From NCBI GenBank assembly GCA_025345505.1, contig JANVCC010000022.1, forward strand, positions 32,711,602 through 32,775,601: 64,000 bases of DNA, in the 5' to 3' direction. Made by a program: the position numbers and the translations under genes. Shown in pieces: positions 28,131 to 43,100 of the stretch. The notes below the pieces were generated by a model that saw nothing but the letters and a program-made list of their open reading frames with translations, searched no databases and had not been told where the DNA came from. The DNA is from Todiramphus chloris collaris. Taxonomy: Eukaryota > Chordata > Aves > Coraciiformes > Alcedinidae. The first letter of the stretch is position 1; every line of letters starts with the position of its first letter.

Positions 28131-31100
28131 AGCACTGTGGACTCCTTGGGCAGGGACCGTCATCACAGAATCATGGAATCACAGAATGGTTTGGGTTGGA
28201 AGGGACCTTAAAGATCATCCAGTTCCAACCCACCTCCCATGGGCAGGGACACCTCCCACTAGACCAGGCTGCTCAGAGCCCCAGCCAGCCTGGCCTTGAA
28301 CACTTCCAGGGAGATGCACCAGTCAGTGAGAACGGGAAAGATGTGAGGCTTCTGCATCACTGAGGTGTACGAGCCATTTAAAGTCTGGCAAGAGAACAGT
28401 GAGATTCCAGAGAGGACCAGAGCTCTGCACCCGTAGTTGTGTGTGCTTGTGATGCACTCTGAGGCCTGTGAGCATTTGCTAGTCAGGAGAGCAGTGGGGC
28501 CATTTCTATTCCTTTGAAGGAACAGGGGCACAGGCTTAATTTCAAGCCATGACTTACTGACCCCTTTCACTTCCAGCCTCCTCAGCATCTCGATGCAAAC
28601 ACAGTCTTGCACAAGCACTGTGTTCAGGTCCCCCATTTACCCTTATCCCCATTCATAAGAATGTTTTCTACTGCTCAGTCCTTTCTGGGTGGACCAAAGC
28701 ATGGCTCTCCAGAGCTCCTGGGGTCTGGCAGACCCCACTGAAGTCAGTAAACCCTATGTCACTGGACTTCACATCTTACTTTTCTTACAATTTATGTAAT
28801 CTGAGCACAAACAAACAGATCAACATGTACATGCATGCATTCAGGATTAGCAAACCCACCCTTCAGGTAGTTCTGTGGATTGCTTTTGTACAGGGAGGGC
28901 AGGCTCCTTGAGATTTTTAAAATATCTGACAGCTATGTGGAAGCAAATGCCAAAAAAAAAAAAAACAATAAGAGGGGGAGGGGTTGCCCAAGAGCTGCTC
29001 AGAACACCCTGTAAAGTACATCTCTTTGCCTCCCTGCCTCGCCAAACCAGTCCCTGCTTCCTTGGCCCCCCCCCCCCCCCCCGCCCCATGCATGCCCTTT
29101 CCGGATCACAGGCTCTTTGTGCGTGACATCTCCCCGATACAGCCCTTCACATTAGCTTAGCACAGCTAAGCTTTCTCTGGGAACTCATGATCATGCACCT
29201 GGCTTTCTCTGGCCCTGCCCCACACATCATTTCTGCACCCGCCTTTCCCCGCCTGCCACTTTCACCGTGCCATTCCAGCACCTGCATCCCTCCCCTACTG
29301 CCCTCTTCTCCCTCACCTTAATCACAGGCATCCAAGCCTGCGCAGGCACCTCCTTGTCCCTTCCAAGTACCTCAGCAGCCATGGCTGTGTGTCTAGGAGT
29401 CAGCTCTTACCTTGGGTCAGCCCACAGTGACAGTCTTCATCCTTCTCTTGCTGTATCCTCAAGCAAGTACCTCCTGCCTTTCCCAGGCTGTCCCCTTGCC
29501 GCAAGACATTCTCCAAAACCACTTAGTTATCTTCCTTCAGATCTGTACTTGAAAAAAAGTTACCTTTTTTTCACATGTAAGCTTGGAAAGAGTTATGCCA
29601 CAGAGATACAGAGACCTCAGCTCATCCAAAACTATCTTCTTACTCATACTGACTGTCTGCCTGGGCTCATCTCTTGCTTCCTACCATATTCCATAGACTG
29701 CAGAATCTCTGAGGAGGAGAGAAACATTGTGCTCTGATGTCTAAATCACATCTATTCATAGCCTCTGTGGCAGAACAGGTTGTCTTAGCACAACACAGAA
29801 ATACAATGTTTATCATTGTGAAACGGTTTTTTTCAAGTTCCTCCTGAATATTTGGGTGACAGTTCAGATGAGTGCTCTGGAGTCTCCCCTGCCGCTCAGA
29901 CACACAGCGGACACGTGACACAGCGTGTTGCTATAGTGCCTGTCAGCTGCAGGAGTTCTGCAGGTCACAGGAACTTACTAAGTCAACACTTCCAGGAGAC
30001 ACACAAGTGATGTGGTTAAGTGAAGCAAGCGCTGCACTGCGTTTTGCAGTTGCCAGCCAGGTGCGGGAGCATTTGTATTTATGTTCATCATGGTTCAGTT
30101 ATCTGCTTTTTAAAACAGAGGTTTAATTCACACCCTTCGGAATCCGAAAGCTCTCCCCATCTTCTTAGACTCATTTGGACTGCAGAGTCCTCAGCGAAGA
30201 CCCATCTGGAACTAGGTTCTTGTTTTCAACATGGACAGATAGCCAGGCTTTTTACAGAGGTGCATGGAAGGAAAACAAGAGCTAGTGGTCATAAATTGAA
30301 CCAGAGAAGGCTCTGACTCAGTATAAAAAGAGAGGAGAAAAAGAGACCCTATGAGAATATTAAAGTATTGGGGCAGCTTACCCAGAGAGGAGGTGGTCAT
30401 TGGAGGGTTTTCAAGACTTGACTGAACAAAGGCCAGAGCAACCTACCTGAAATCAGTGCTGTTCCCACTTTGGAGAGCTCTCATGATCCCTTCCAACCTG
30501 AGCAATATTGTAACTTAAAGAATTTGGGGTGGTTGGCTAAAAAAGAGACTGGAGAAAGACATGATCACCTTCAAACATTTAAAGGAGAAAAGCAATATTC
30601 CACCCTTCTAGACTAGAAATGGGCTTAAACTGCAGTAAGAAAGATTAAATGTAAACACTATTAGGAGTAGCATGAGTGTATGTGACTGCCCATTGTGCAG
30701 GGAAGGGACTAACTGCTTCGTGGGGTATGTTAAGCTCTATTTTTCACCAGATATGATGTACACCACAAACACTTTCATCTTCACGTATGTAAATAATGGA
30801 TTTTATTTGAGTTATTCTACATCAAAGCTTTCTCATTATCCTGCCAGGAAATCTTTAGATAAAAGCCTTTCTTTTCTTAGCAATATGGAAAATTCTTCCA
30901 AAATGAATTAACATAATTGGGGGAAAAAAACTTGATTGGCAGTTTTCACTTACTTTTTAAAATTATCTAAGTGGAAGTTCTCTGCCTTCTGTGAATCTTC
31001 ACTAAATTGAGTTTTGGAGAAAATAAAACCATGGCAAAGTTTTCATATGTGAACGTCCTTGGTTCTGTTTGCATAAGCAGCCCTCTTCTGCCAAGCCTGT

Positions 31101-34100
31101 GTAGTCTACAGAACACTGCCTTCCCAGACAAAGCAATTCTTCTTCCCAAGGCTGATCAGTGGTGACTGAATTTTAAATAGACTAAGTAAACAGAGCATCA
31201 GGTTTTGAACTGTTTGATGATTTTATGGCAAGGTATTTTCCCTGATGACTACTCAATGCCTTTTAAACATTAAACCTTTTCTCCCCCAAATCCTCATTCA
31301 TCTAAAGAGAAAGCAAATAAAAATACTGCCATTTCTAGATCTACCTTTATGGGATACCTTTACTGGAATCTTGTCAATAGGAGAATGCTTGGGTGGCAAC
31401 ATCCAAGCATGGTGCTAATGACAGCTCTGCTAGATTGGAGTTACTTACTGAGAGTTGCAAGTCTCATTTGGGATTTCAGAGGTTAGAGCTGGAGTCTGCA
31501 TCTTTCAACAGAAAATCCTATCAACTTGGTATATAGCTAGAAAAGTTATTTTTATGGATAAGATTGACATCTAAATTCATTGTCCAGGTTGGAGACTCCA
31601 GCACAACCTGGACAATTAATTTAGATCTCAAGATTTTGAAAAAAAAAAAAGAAAGCCTGGTCTTATTAATACACATTTCTTGTCAGAGCTACAACTCATT
31701 TTCAGCTCAAGTCTTGATTGGGTGCTCTGTTGATAGCAATGCAAAAGAGACAGAATATAAATAGCTTTATAAATAATATGAATGTAGGATACAACTGCAT
31801 GCCTTTTTGTCCAAAAAGCAGAACTCTTATAGTAAAGGTTCACCTCTAAAACATTTCCCTAAGTATTTTAAAGGACCAAAAGCAATCATCCCTTGAAAGA
31901 AAAAAAAAAACCCAAACCAACCAGCCAAACAAGCAACAAAAAAACCCAAACAAACAAATAAACAAACAAAAGAAACCCACAGGAAAAAAAACCAATAAAT
32001 CTTTTCAGCAGCTCAGGATACAGCACAGAAAACTAAAATCAGTAGGATTTCTTTATCATTAAAGATTAAGGCCTTATTCTTTTATTAGTTATTGAGCAAT
32101 TCAGTCTTGTGCAAACCTTTTACATCAAAAATCTGACTGACCCAAGGAGAGCCAGTTACGGTGTGGTTTTCCTTTGAGTCATTAACAGCACAGACCTACC
32201 TGGACTTCGTCTTGGATATACTCAAAACCTTTATCAGTTCCAGAAAACATAGCACAGCTAAATCCTGTTTGTGCTCCTCTTTGCAGGTGTGTCACAAGTA
32301 GGTCAGAGGACAAGAGCGTTGCAATTGGAGCTGCTCTTTCAGTTGTGCTAGTAAAATGGCCTGTGCTTGGAAGATTAAAGCAGCATTAAAACAGAAAGAG
32401 GGAACAGAGGAGTAAAAATAACCACCTTATCATTTAAAGAACATTAAGAAATACTTCCGCTATTTTCTGCGGGTTTTTTTAACTCTCTCTTACCAAGAAA
32501 ATAACTGAATGTTTTGCAGCACTGCAGTGGTGATGGGGAAATAAAATTATTGTCAGAATTGAGTTTAAAAAATTGTTCAGCATAACTGGAGAAGAGCAAA
32601 TTGGACTGTTAAAATATCCTCAGGCTGCAACTATTACAGATCCTATTATAGTGATAATTAGAACAATAATTAAAGACGAACTACGAGGTTGAAGGGTTTT
32701 GTGTTTAAGAGAAGAACAACTTCTCAGGATTTAGCTCTTATATAAAGTCCTTATTGCAACTGTTTGGTTATTGGTAGGAAAGTGGGATGCATCTATTTTA
32801 GATGAGATGCACAAAGACTGTCACAGTGGGATCATTCAGCACTGCTTTACCACCTGGACTATTTTGTGTTTGTTGTTCTTCTGAAAAAAAATTATTATCT
32901 GAGGAGCAAGAGAGATTTTAATCCCAAATACTGTATTTTTTAATGCTGTTGATGGTGCATCAGACTCCCACTCTGTAATCTTTGATGACTCCAGATCCCC
33001 TATTACACTTAGTTTTTCTCTGATTCTACTTTCTGTGGTTTTAAACTGACAGGGTTTTGATGGAGGGTAGTGGATAAAGCTTTCTGGTACATGTAGCAAG
33101 CATCTGAAAAGCTTTATAGCACAGGCCTTTTATAAGTTATTACGTTTAAAGTAATTGTGTTTCCAGTTCACAACAAAACTATTTGTTTCCCATTAGTTAT
33201 TTTGATTTCTTTCTCTTCAAAGGGGATCAGCCATAGCAAGAATCATTGGCAAAAATGTTCACAAGTCCAACAGATTTGATCCTACCGTCAAGATGTGGGT
33301 ATTTGAGGAGATCATCAATGGAAGAAAACTCTCAGAAATAATCAACCAGGAAAATGAAAATGTTAAATATCTGCCTGGATACAAGATACCCAAAAATGTG
33401 GTAAGTTGGGGGAAAAAAAAAAAACAAAAAAACTGACATTTTTATTTTGTATAAAGGAGGCAACATCTGACAAAATTAAAAGTAGGAAGTAAATAACTGC
33501 TCATTCTGGTTTGCCACCTCACTCACTCCAATACTGACATATAACTTACTTCTGTGACTTCTGCTTGTCTCCTGTGTCACACACAACTTCAAACACCCAG
33601 CTGTCTGGTAATGCACCATCCTCCTCTCTGGCAGAAATCAGCATATCTCTAGAAATGTCAGGCAGAGATCTTGTCTACACAGAAGGGAGCTATTTCAAAC
33701 CTACAGCATCTTCTGGGGAAAAGGAAAAAAAAAAAAAGGAAAGCTACTGGTCTCCCTTCTTCTTAAAAAGAAATCAACAGCACAGCTCACAGCCGTGGCT
33801 TTCAGGGAGATGAAGAGTGAGCTATTGGCTCATGGGCAATTTCAGGATAGCAACACACTGCTATAATTAATAATGCTGTAAATGCCACCAAAAATATAAG
33901 GTACTAAATTTTCATGAATATTTAAAATACCAAGTTATGCATCTCCAATTAATCAGCTTAAGATAACTAACTGAAGCAAGCAAGGTGAGGGGTTCTGGCC
34001 GTTCACGGTTTTTCAGAATGATACTGTTTTGTGAATTAAAGAAAGCAGCACCACGTTTCTAGACCAGTTGCATTTGTAAAAGGAAGTTAAGACACTGCAC

Positions 34101-37100
34101 ATGGTGGGTCTCTCTCTGTGCTTGGAGAGTGGTTATATTTAATACTCCATTTAGTGCTGCGATTGCATATTTGCACTCCTGTGGTTTGAGCTTGGCACAC
34201 GCTTTTCCCGGGTTACAATTGATCTGTCACTTATTTTTACAACCTTCAAGCAGATCAACAAGCTTGTCATCATCAGTTGAGATCAGCTTCATCTGCCTGC
34301 AAAGTCTGAGGCTTTACCAGCAGAAAGCAGCTGGTTGCAGTAAAGCCTGGAGGGACCCTCACACCTTCATCTCTGACTGAGAAAAAAAAAAAACAACTCA
34401 TTTTTTCCTTGCATTGCTCTGCAACATTTTGGAGAGAGAGGCCCAGTGCCTCTACAGCGCTGCCAGCCTCTGCCCCACTCCCACTTTGCTGTTTTCCCAG
34501 AGGAGCAATCTTGCTGGCAGCAGCTCTGGTTCTCCTGCTGGGAACCCCACTTGCTCTAAGGCGATGTGCTCCAAGGCTGCATCCAAGAGCGGTGTGTGCT
34601 CTGGTTGTGAACTGCTTGCGACAGCAGGCTCAGTCACCTGCCATTGCCTCTGTAGCCTGGCTTGAATAGTTGCACTGAGTTATACTAGCATTTGGAGGAA
34701 GATATGGCTTGCTAGTTATTAAGCATGTTGAGTAAATTTTTCTAACTGTTGGTCAGGTTATTTAAAACAAACAACTCATCCCACCCCAAATATGGTAATA
34801 ATCTGCCTTTTGATACGCTTTATTCCTGAGTAGCTCTTAGCTGATAACCTATGGAAACTGAAAACTGCCAGAAGAGGCTCTGGCTCACCATCCTGCTTGT
34901 TCCTGGAGTCCCTGGTGCTACCACTCATTCCAGCAGAACCATATGGGGTTGCTCAGTATCTTCAGGAACCACCTGAAGAAGCTGAACTAGCAAAGGCACT
35001 TCCCAGGACGGTGCAAGTTTAGAAAGGATATCATATCATCTTCCCCAGATTATCCACACAGGGCTGGGATGGGAAGCAAGTTAAAAGCAAAATTATAAAA
35101 CACACAAACCTAAAATTGTTAAGGTGCTTTGGACATTTCAGGAGAGCACTTCAGTTGCTCACATGAAGAGCTAGCAGCTACACCACACTGCCAGTTAAAA
35201 TTAAGGACATCTGTCACGTGCCTTCAATGGCTTTGGCACACTGGTATATGGCAAGGTGTGAGGATTCCTACCTGGGGCTCATTTTGGCTGTCACTCTTGT
35301 CCCAGGTGGCTGTTCCAGACGTTGCCGAAGCAGCAAACGGTGCAGACATTTTAGTATTTGTTCTGCCACATCAATTTGTTGGAAGAATCTGTGAGCAGAT
35401 CGCAGGCCAGATAAAACCTGGGACATTTGGGATTTCACTGATCAAGGTAAGCTGTCATCTCCACAAGACTCAGTGTGTACAGAATAAATAAATAGTGTCG
35501 GCCTAAGGGTAGGAGCTCCACTCCACAGCTGCATGCACTGCACAAACACAAGCATTTATTTGTGCAAGAATTAAAACTTACCCAGCTTCTGCCAGCCCAT
35601 CTGTTGCTCACATAACTGCAGAGAGGAAAGGGTGGGCTAAGAGTAACCATCTACAGCAGCCATCTTTAGCTTGGATCAGTTCTCATTTGGCCTAGCACAA
35701 AGGTGAAAATGGGCAGGGAGAGAGGGCTACATAAGCTGGTGCTGCTGCTGGAAAATATACTTGTCAGACTACAGCCTCAATTAACTCTTTACTGGAAAGA
35801 GTGATGGGTCAAAGTGCCTCTTCAAAGAACATGCTAAAGCTGTTCTTGGCACCATTAAAACTGCACATCACTCCAATCTTCAAAAGGGGTAAGAAACAGG
35901 ACCCAGGCAACTATAGACCTGTCAGCCTCGCCTCCATCCCCAGAAAGGTAATGGAGCAACTTATCCTTGGCTCTATCCTTAGGCATATCAAGGACAAGGG
36001 GGTCATCAGGAGCAGTCAACATGGTTTTACCAAGGGGAGGTCATGTTTGACCAACCTGATAGCCTTTTATGAGGACATAACCAGGTAGAGAGATGATGGT
36101 AGAGCAGTGGATGTGGTTTATCTTGATTTCAGTAAGGCATTTGACACAATCCCCCACAGCATCCTTCTGGCTAAACTGAGGCAGTGTGGTCTGGATGATC
36201 AGGTAGTGAGGTGGATTGGGAACTCATTGAAGGACAGAAGCCAGAGAGCTGTGGTCAGTGGGATGGAGTCCAGCTGGAGGCCTGTATCTATTGGGGTCCC
36301 ACAGGGGTCAGTGCTGGGACCAGTTCTGTTCAACATATTCATCAGTGACCTGGATGAGGGAACAGAGTGCACTGTCAGCAAGTTTGCTGATGACACCAAG
36401 CTGGGTGGAGAGTCCAACACCCCAGCAGGCTGTGCTGCCATTCAGCGAGACCTGGACAGGCTGGGGCTTGGGCAGGAAGAAATTTAATGAGATTCAACAA
36501 GGGCAAGTGTAGAATCTTGCACCTGGGAAAGAACAAAGTATAGGCTGGGGACTGACCTGTTGGAAGGCAGTGAAGGGGAAAAGGATCTGGGAGTCCTAGC
36601 TGATGGGAGGCTGACCATGAGCCAGCAATGTGCTCTTGTGCCATCCTGGGGTGTATTAGAAGGGTTGTGGCTAGTAGGTCGAGAGAAGTTCTCCTGCCCC
36701 TCTACTCTGCCCCGGTAAGGCCACATCTGGAGTACTGTGTCCAGTTCTGGGCCCCCAGTTCAAGAGGGACATAGAATTGCTTGAGAGAGTCCAGCACAGA
36801 GCCACAAAGATGATTAAAGGAGTGCAGCATCTCTCTTATGAGGAAAGACTGAGGGAGCTGGGGCTCTTGAGCTTGGAGAAAAGGAGACTGAGGGGTGACC
36901 TCATCAATGTTTATAAATATATAAAGGGTGAGTGTCAGGAGGATGGGGCCAGGCCCTTCTTGGTGATGCTTGATGATAGGACAAGGGGCAGTGGGTGGAA
37001 GCTGAGGCATAGGAAGTTTCATGCAAACATGAGGAGGAATTTTTTCACAGTGAGGGTGGCAGAGCAGGGGAACAGGCTGCCCAGGGGAGCTGTGGAGTCT

Positions 37101-40100
37101 CCCTCTCTGGAGACATTCAAAACCTACCTGGACACGTTCCTGTGTGATCTGCTCTAGGTGATCCTGCTCTGACAGGGATGTTGGACTAGATGATCTTTCA
37201 AGGTCCCTTCCAGTCCCCGACATTCTGTGATAACATTCAAGAATCTCTTTTTTAAAAGTTAGAGGTACCAGATCATCATAATCTTAAAAGGAATTAATAT
37301 TTTAAGAGGATCTCAAACTGAAATCCAAAAGGAAAGCATAGGAATATAGTTTACCAGTGTTTCTTTTGATTGTGTTACAGGAAATATCCAATTTAAAATT
37401 GTAATGAAGGAAACATAATTCAGGCTTTCAGACTGTGATACCAGCTCTCCCACCACTTCTTTTTTTCCCCCCCTATAGAAATTATCTCACAAGCAGCAGT
37501 ACGGAGAGGAGAGGAGAGGAGAGGAGAGGAGAGGAGAGGAGAGGAGAGGAGAGGAGAGGAGAGGAGAGGAGAGGAAGGAAATTCCTGCAAATTTACGTCT
37601 TTGTTTAGCTTAAAGAAACCCCAACGCAGTTCGGTATACTCCTTAATGCCAGTGAAGCACTCAGATTAATCGTTTGGTCTTGCAAAAAAGCCACCAACGC
37701 TTGCAGGCTTAATTTAAAAGCATGGTTCTGTACTAGAGGAATTCAAAACAAAGTTAAAAATAGACCATCAAAGAAAGCCTCAATACAGCAGCACTGGATG
37801 GAGGCCTCTTGCAGGATTACACAGACTGTAGCTACCATCTCCCTGAACTTGCCTTGAATTTGCAGTTACCAAAGTACAAACCCAGAGCATCTGTGTTCAT
37901 GGCTAATACTAGTGAACATAAGACCCAAATCCTTCCAACTGAAACCAGAGAGCTGCACACAACGGGACATTGTCTGCTTTACCAGTGCTCTACTGCTGTC
38001 CTTTTCCTGTTGTAACAATTTGGCTTTGACTATCATCTTTTATTCAGGGCATCGATGAGGGCCCTGATGGCCTGAAGCTCATATCCGACCTCATCCGAGA
38101 GAAACTGAACATAGAAATCAGTGTCCTTATGGGGGCCAACATAGCCAAAGAAGTGGCTGATGAGAAGTTCTGTGAAACCACCATTGGTAACTATTGCAGA
38201 GAGCAAATTAGAGCCAGTAGCTGTGGTTTAACTTCACCTGTGGCTGGGCAACAGGGTAACCTCTGCAAGTAGCAGGGGATGCAACGCCCGGGGGGTGTGG
38301 GGGGAGCAGTGCCTGGTGAGCTTGTTCAGGGAGACAGCGTTAGTTCCAAGAAGGTAGGTGCTGTTGGGATCCAAACTGACAGCACATTTCAGTGCTGAGG
38401 GCTAATTTAATCCATGAAAAAGTTACAGCTTAATCCTGTTTCTGTAAGAGTTGGCAAGAGCCATCTTCTGCGTCTGTACAGTGCAACACTGAGTACATCA
38501 GCAGTTGATACACTATACAGACTAGATACAGATGTGTCATCAGAAGCTCATGTGTACTCATGCTCCCCAAGGTGTATTTCTCCATCACTAATTTCCTTTT
38601 GTTGGCAGGGAAAAAAAAAAACCAAACCAAAAAGAGCCAATACAACCAAACAAAAACCCCTCCAGTAACATTCTGCTCTTCCCTCCCATTCAGACTTCTT
38701 GCCAAGACATAGCCTCAGATCCTTCCAGAACTGGGTCTGACTTGATCTGTAAAGTTCATCTGGTAGTTTTCACAATGTATTGATTTTTAAGGGCAGTCAA
38801 AATTAAAGTTACATCCTTCCATAGCTAGGGAAGCCAAAAAAAACCAACCAAACCAACCAATTGTTGTTACAATATTGTTCTTTTGCCTTGGAAATGTTAC
38901 AGTAATAATGAAAACTGCAACAGCTGGGCACTTGATGCTGTCAGAGCAACTAGGCACAATAGGACTAGACACAATTAGGAAATTTGATCAATAATCATTT
39001 TCTTGGTGAGAATTTAACTTCTGCTGTCCCAGTTTGAAGCCACGCTGCGATGATGACTATGCAAAGAGCTTTGGCCCTTGCTTTTGTCCTCACAGAAAGC
39101 CACAGAAAAGAGACAAGGTATCCCCCCAACTTCAATTATTGTTAAGAATAAGAAGCAAACACAAAAAAGTTTCTTGTGAGGAGGGACAGAAACTCCAGTC
39201 ACTGGAGTGTGGTGCCTGAGGCTAGTAAAGCTCACTGTTGAGTTCTCCCTGAAGGAAAACAAGCTGCCTAATATAAAAATTGAGTGAAACTCCATTCAGA
39301 AGTGTTTGCTCAGCTGGCCAGGGGCTCTCTGGTAAAGGCAAACCTCAGACCCTCAAATGCTGCAGGCTCTCTGCTCTTCATCTCAATACCTAGGGCGAGC
39401 ACTGTAATTACATGATACACGACCTCTGTAGAATCGGTAACAAAAATGTTCCAGCAGTGCCAAATGTTCATCTTGATCACCTGGCAATCTCCCAGTAATT
39501 GGGAGTTAATTGGGCATTAACTATTTACACCTCATAATAATACTTAGCAATTAAGCTGGTTTAGATTTTCAAAGCACAAATTATGCTACTGTGCTGTATA
39601 AATCAACTTATAAATATTATCTTTTGCAGGGTTTGTGGTCATGCAAACTTTCTCAGGCAGAAAGCTGCGTTAGGGGTTATCTACCTTTAAGCTCTTTGAA
39701 GTGTTGTTAAACACTTGGTCAATGCCCTGGGATTTGCATACATTTAACACTAGCTTCCAGCAGCAGAAACTCCTGTCACACGAATCTCTTGTTTAGCAAC
39801 ATCCAGTTATTGAGACCATGAAACCTAAAGTGGTCCCTGGGACCTTATTTCAGGTTTCTGTTCATTGTGTGTAATTTCAAACAGTGTAAAAACACTCTCA
39901 CTTTCATCCTTCCTTCCCATACAGGGTGCAAAAACGAAACACAAGGGGAAATCTTTAAAGAATTAATGCAGACACCAAATTTCAGGATTACTGTGGTACT
40001 CGACTGTGATACAGTGGAGATTTGTGGAGCCTTAAAAGTGAGTGATTTCAAACCAAAATGTTTTTGTTAGGGCCAAATTCTCCCCTCACCTGAGTCTTCT

Positions 40101-43100
40101 CTAAGCTGCAGGGTCTAACATGAGTCCTGTCACCATGTGATTGAGTGAGCACAGACAAGATGTGTAGTTCACATGCCAGTTTTCCAACCTGTAAAAAGGA
40201 GAAAATGTACATAAAAAATACAACTGCTGGCAAAGCATTTCAAAATATAATTGTATTTTTATCTTTATTTTACCAGAGGCACCTTTGCATCTGAGGACAG
40301 AATTTAATCCACTGTATTTTCTTGTCTGCATGTTGTAAGCAGATGGAACAAAGACTCTTACTACATATAGTAGCTCCTACTATTAACTTATTTCTGTGGC
40401 TCAAGTAACAACTTGCTAGAAACTTTGCATCAGCAGCAACGCTCTGGGTTGGCAACACGTCTGTGTGACATTCAGAGATGCCCACGTCAAGATCCCAGGC
40501 TGAACTGGAATTGATACCAAAACCACCAAGTTTCCAGTGAGGGGACATACTTGAGTGAGATTTGGATTTTGCTTTTAAATGTGCTGAAAGTGCATCCAGG
40601 CTGTGATCCTTTGTACTTTTTTTGTACATTCAAGCATTTGTACTTCAATTATTCACCTTTTCTTGGAGAAGGGAGAATTACTGGCTAGGAAAAAATTGTT
40701 CCTGTTTAACATTAAATACAAAAGTTTCTTTACATATAAAACCAAATACCCCCAGATTTTGCTTTTAGCCACAGACTGGGAACTGGGGCCATGCACAGAA
40801 GTGAGAGTCTTTGTTTCTGCTTTGTGGGGAATCTTTGCTCTTCTTGAAATCATTGTTTTGGCATTACCTTTGCCAAAGGAAAAGAATAAAATAAATCTAC
40901 ACTAGATCATGGTCATGTCTAGAGAAAACAGTACAACAGCAGTGCTAAGTGATGTATTACTCATATACAGTGGACTACGCTTAGGGACTTATTTAGGAGC
41001 TGGGAATTGGGAGGTGGGAAGGGAGGTGTGCAGGAAAATGGTGAGGAGTTGTGGGGATGTTTAGGATCCCAAGAGATTTGTTTAGACCTGTACAAAAGGG
41101 CAATTCCACTGACCATTTTTGCAGGCAAAATCAAAATTTGATCTACTGCAGCATCTGCACATGGAACCCAAGTCTGTTTAAATTAGAGACCCAGAGAGAA
41201 AACCTGGGAAGGTATGGCTCCATGTGGATTATTTCAAGCAGTTAAAACAGAGAGGTCAGTGAGTCCCAACTTGGAACTAGCAGAAAAACACAACATCAAT
41301 TGCATACATGCTAGGTGATTGCAGTGCTACTGTACTAAGCAAGCTGCTTTGATTTATACCTATGGGAATAGCAGTGGGTGCTTCAAAAAAAATCTTCTAC
41401 AAGTCCAGCTACTTTTGTTCAACAGTAACTATCTGTCCACCTTCTTCACAAGATAAAGCCATTAGAAACTGAACCTCATTCTGCTGAAGACAGGTTTGTG
41501 GGATTTTTCTAAAGCTCACTGCACACTGATGAACCACGCTTCTTGCCTGAGTGTTCCCTTTCTTCCTCTGTGTTTCATTAGAACATCGTAGCAGTGGGAG
41601 CGGGGTTCTGCGATGGACTGGATTTCGGTGACAATACAAAGGCAGCAGTTATACGTTTGGGGCTGATGGAGATGGTAGCCTTTGCCAAGATGTTCTGCAA
41701 GGGGCCTGTATCAATAGCCACTTTTCTGGAAAGCTGTGGTGTGGCTGACCTAATCACTACCTGCTATGGGGGACGCAACAGGAGAGTAGCAGAAGCCTTC
41801 GCTCGCACAGGAAAAGTAAGGAGGAGTTTTTAATGTTTACACTAACATGTGAAGAAATCTTTCTGTGTTTTACAAAGGCATCATTAGGTGTTTACCTTCT
41901 TGGTAACTGCTGGACTTGCAGCAGTATCCCCTCTGATCCAAGTAATCAGTCTCCTCTCTTCTAGTCCATTGAGGAACTGGAAAATGAGATGCTGAATGGA
42001 CAAAAGCTGCAAGGTCCTCAGACCTCAGCCGAAGTCTACAAGATTCTGAAACAGAAATATATGCTTGATAAGTAAGTGCTTTTATTTTTTTTTTAAATGA
42101 ATCAACAACAAGTGATGAGCAATTTGCAATCTCCTTAACAGTACTTGTGCTTAATGACTTTGTTCCTTTCTGTAACAACTGCTTTCTACATTTTGGGCCA
42201 CCATTAGAGGTCATCTAAGACTGACCCCTCATTGCTGTGGTCAGTAGGACGGGATGAAGGCTAAACAGCATTAGAAAAAACAAACCACAGACATACAGGG
42301 AACCAAAAATATAATAATAATCCAAGACAACCCAGACAGTTAGTCCCACTAACCAAGATTGATGGCTATATGCAGGGTCAGCTTGCAAACATGATCTATG
42401 GGTCAAAGGGTTTCTTGTGCCAAGCATATCACCATTACAGTTTGCAGCAATGCTGCTCTCGCTGCAAACATTAGCTTAGCTATCTCTGTGTAAAATTTGG
42501 GAGCAGAGTCCTAATCAGAAAGTTTTATACACATTGAATAGGTAATATGTGCTGATATCAATGCTCTAGTGCCATAAATAATGCTGAGATAAAAAGTATT
42601 TCCAGTTGTTTGGGATGATGTAAGATTATTTATCATTTGAAATCTTTGTCTCAGGTTACATAATAGAAAAGTTCCCTCCATCCCATTCCCCCTCGTATGG
42701 TAGCAGTACTGAGAGGTCAAACACTGCTTAAAAAACCCTATTTAGAATGGATACAAAAGATTTGAGCAGCATTATCTTTCAAAAATGAGAGAGATAAGCT
42801 CATTTTGACAAGACACAAACTTTAAATCAAAACCTGATCTAATATGCATCATATAATTGCACTTAGTTACGCACTCAGCTCCAAGTCATTCACTGGCCTC
42901 ATTTTTTTTTACCACATAATGACTAAGACTGCTTGCAAAAGTGAAAGAACCCTCTAAGCCAGGAAAATCATTAGGCATCTACATTCTTTTCAGTCTTTTC
43001 AATATCAGTAATGAATGCATATAATATATGCATTTTTCACACAGGAGGAAAAAGAGGATATGCAATTCTAAAATAAAAATTAATGGGTAGGAATTTTGTC

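Larger units (their letters stand above)
27833..33222 (+). other. GPD1L2 intron 1
   Basis: A 5.4 kb intron. It contains an antisense CR1 3' end (28163-28315), a C17 homopolymer at 29066-29082, CR1 remnants at 30130-30670 and an (AAAC)n-type A-rich patch near 31898-31970. No further exon was recognised. Confidence 0.8.

Noticed and set aside
28847-29126. Overlapping plus and minus frames around the C17 homopolymer
   Set aside because: They are generated by the poly-C tract and share no codon bias; no exon of GPD1L2 fits here.
36777-37157. 126-codon open frame in GPD1L2 intron 3 as an independent gene
   Set aside because: It is the C-terminal part of the CR1 reverse-transcriptase ORF and 3' region.
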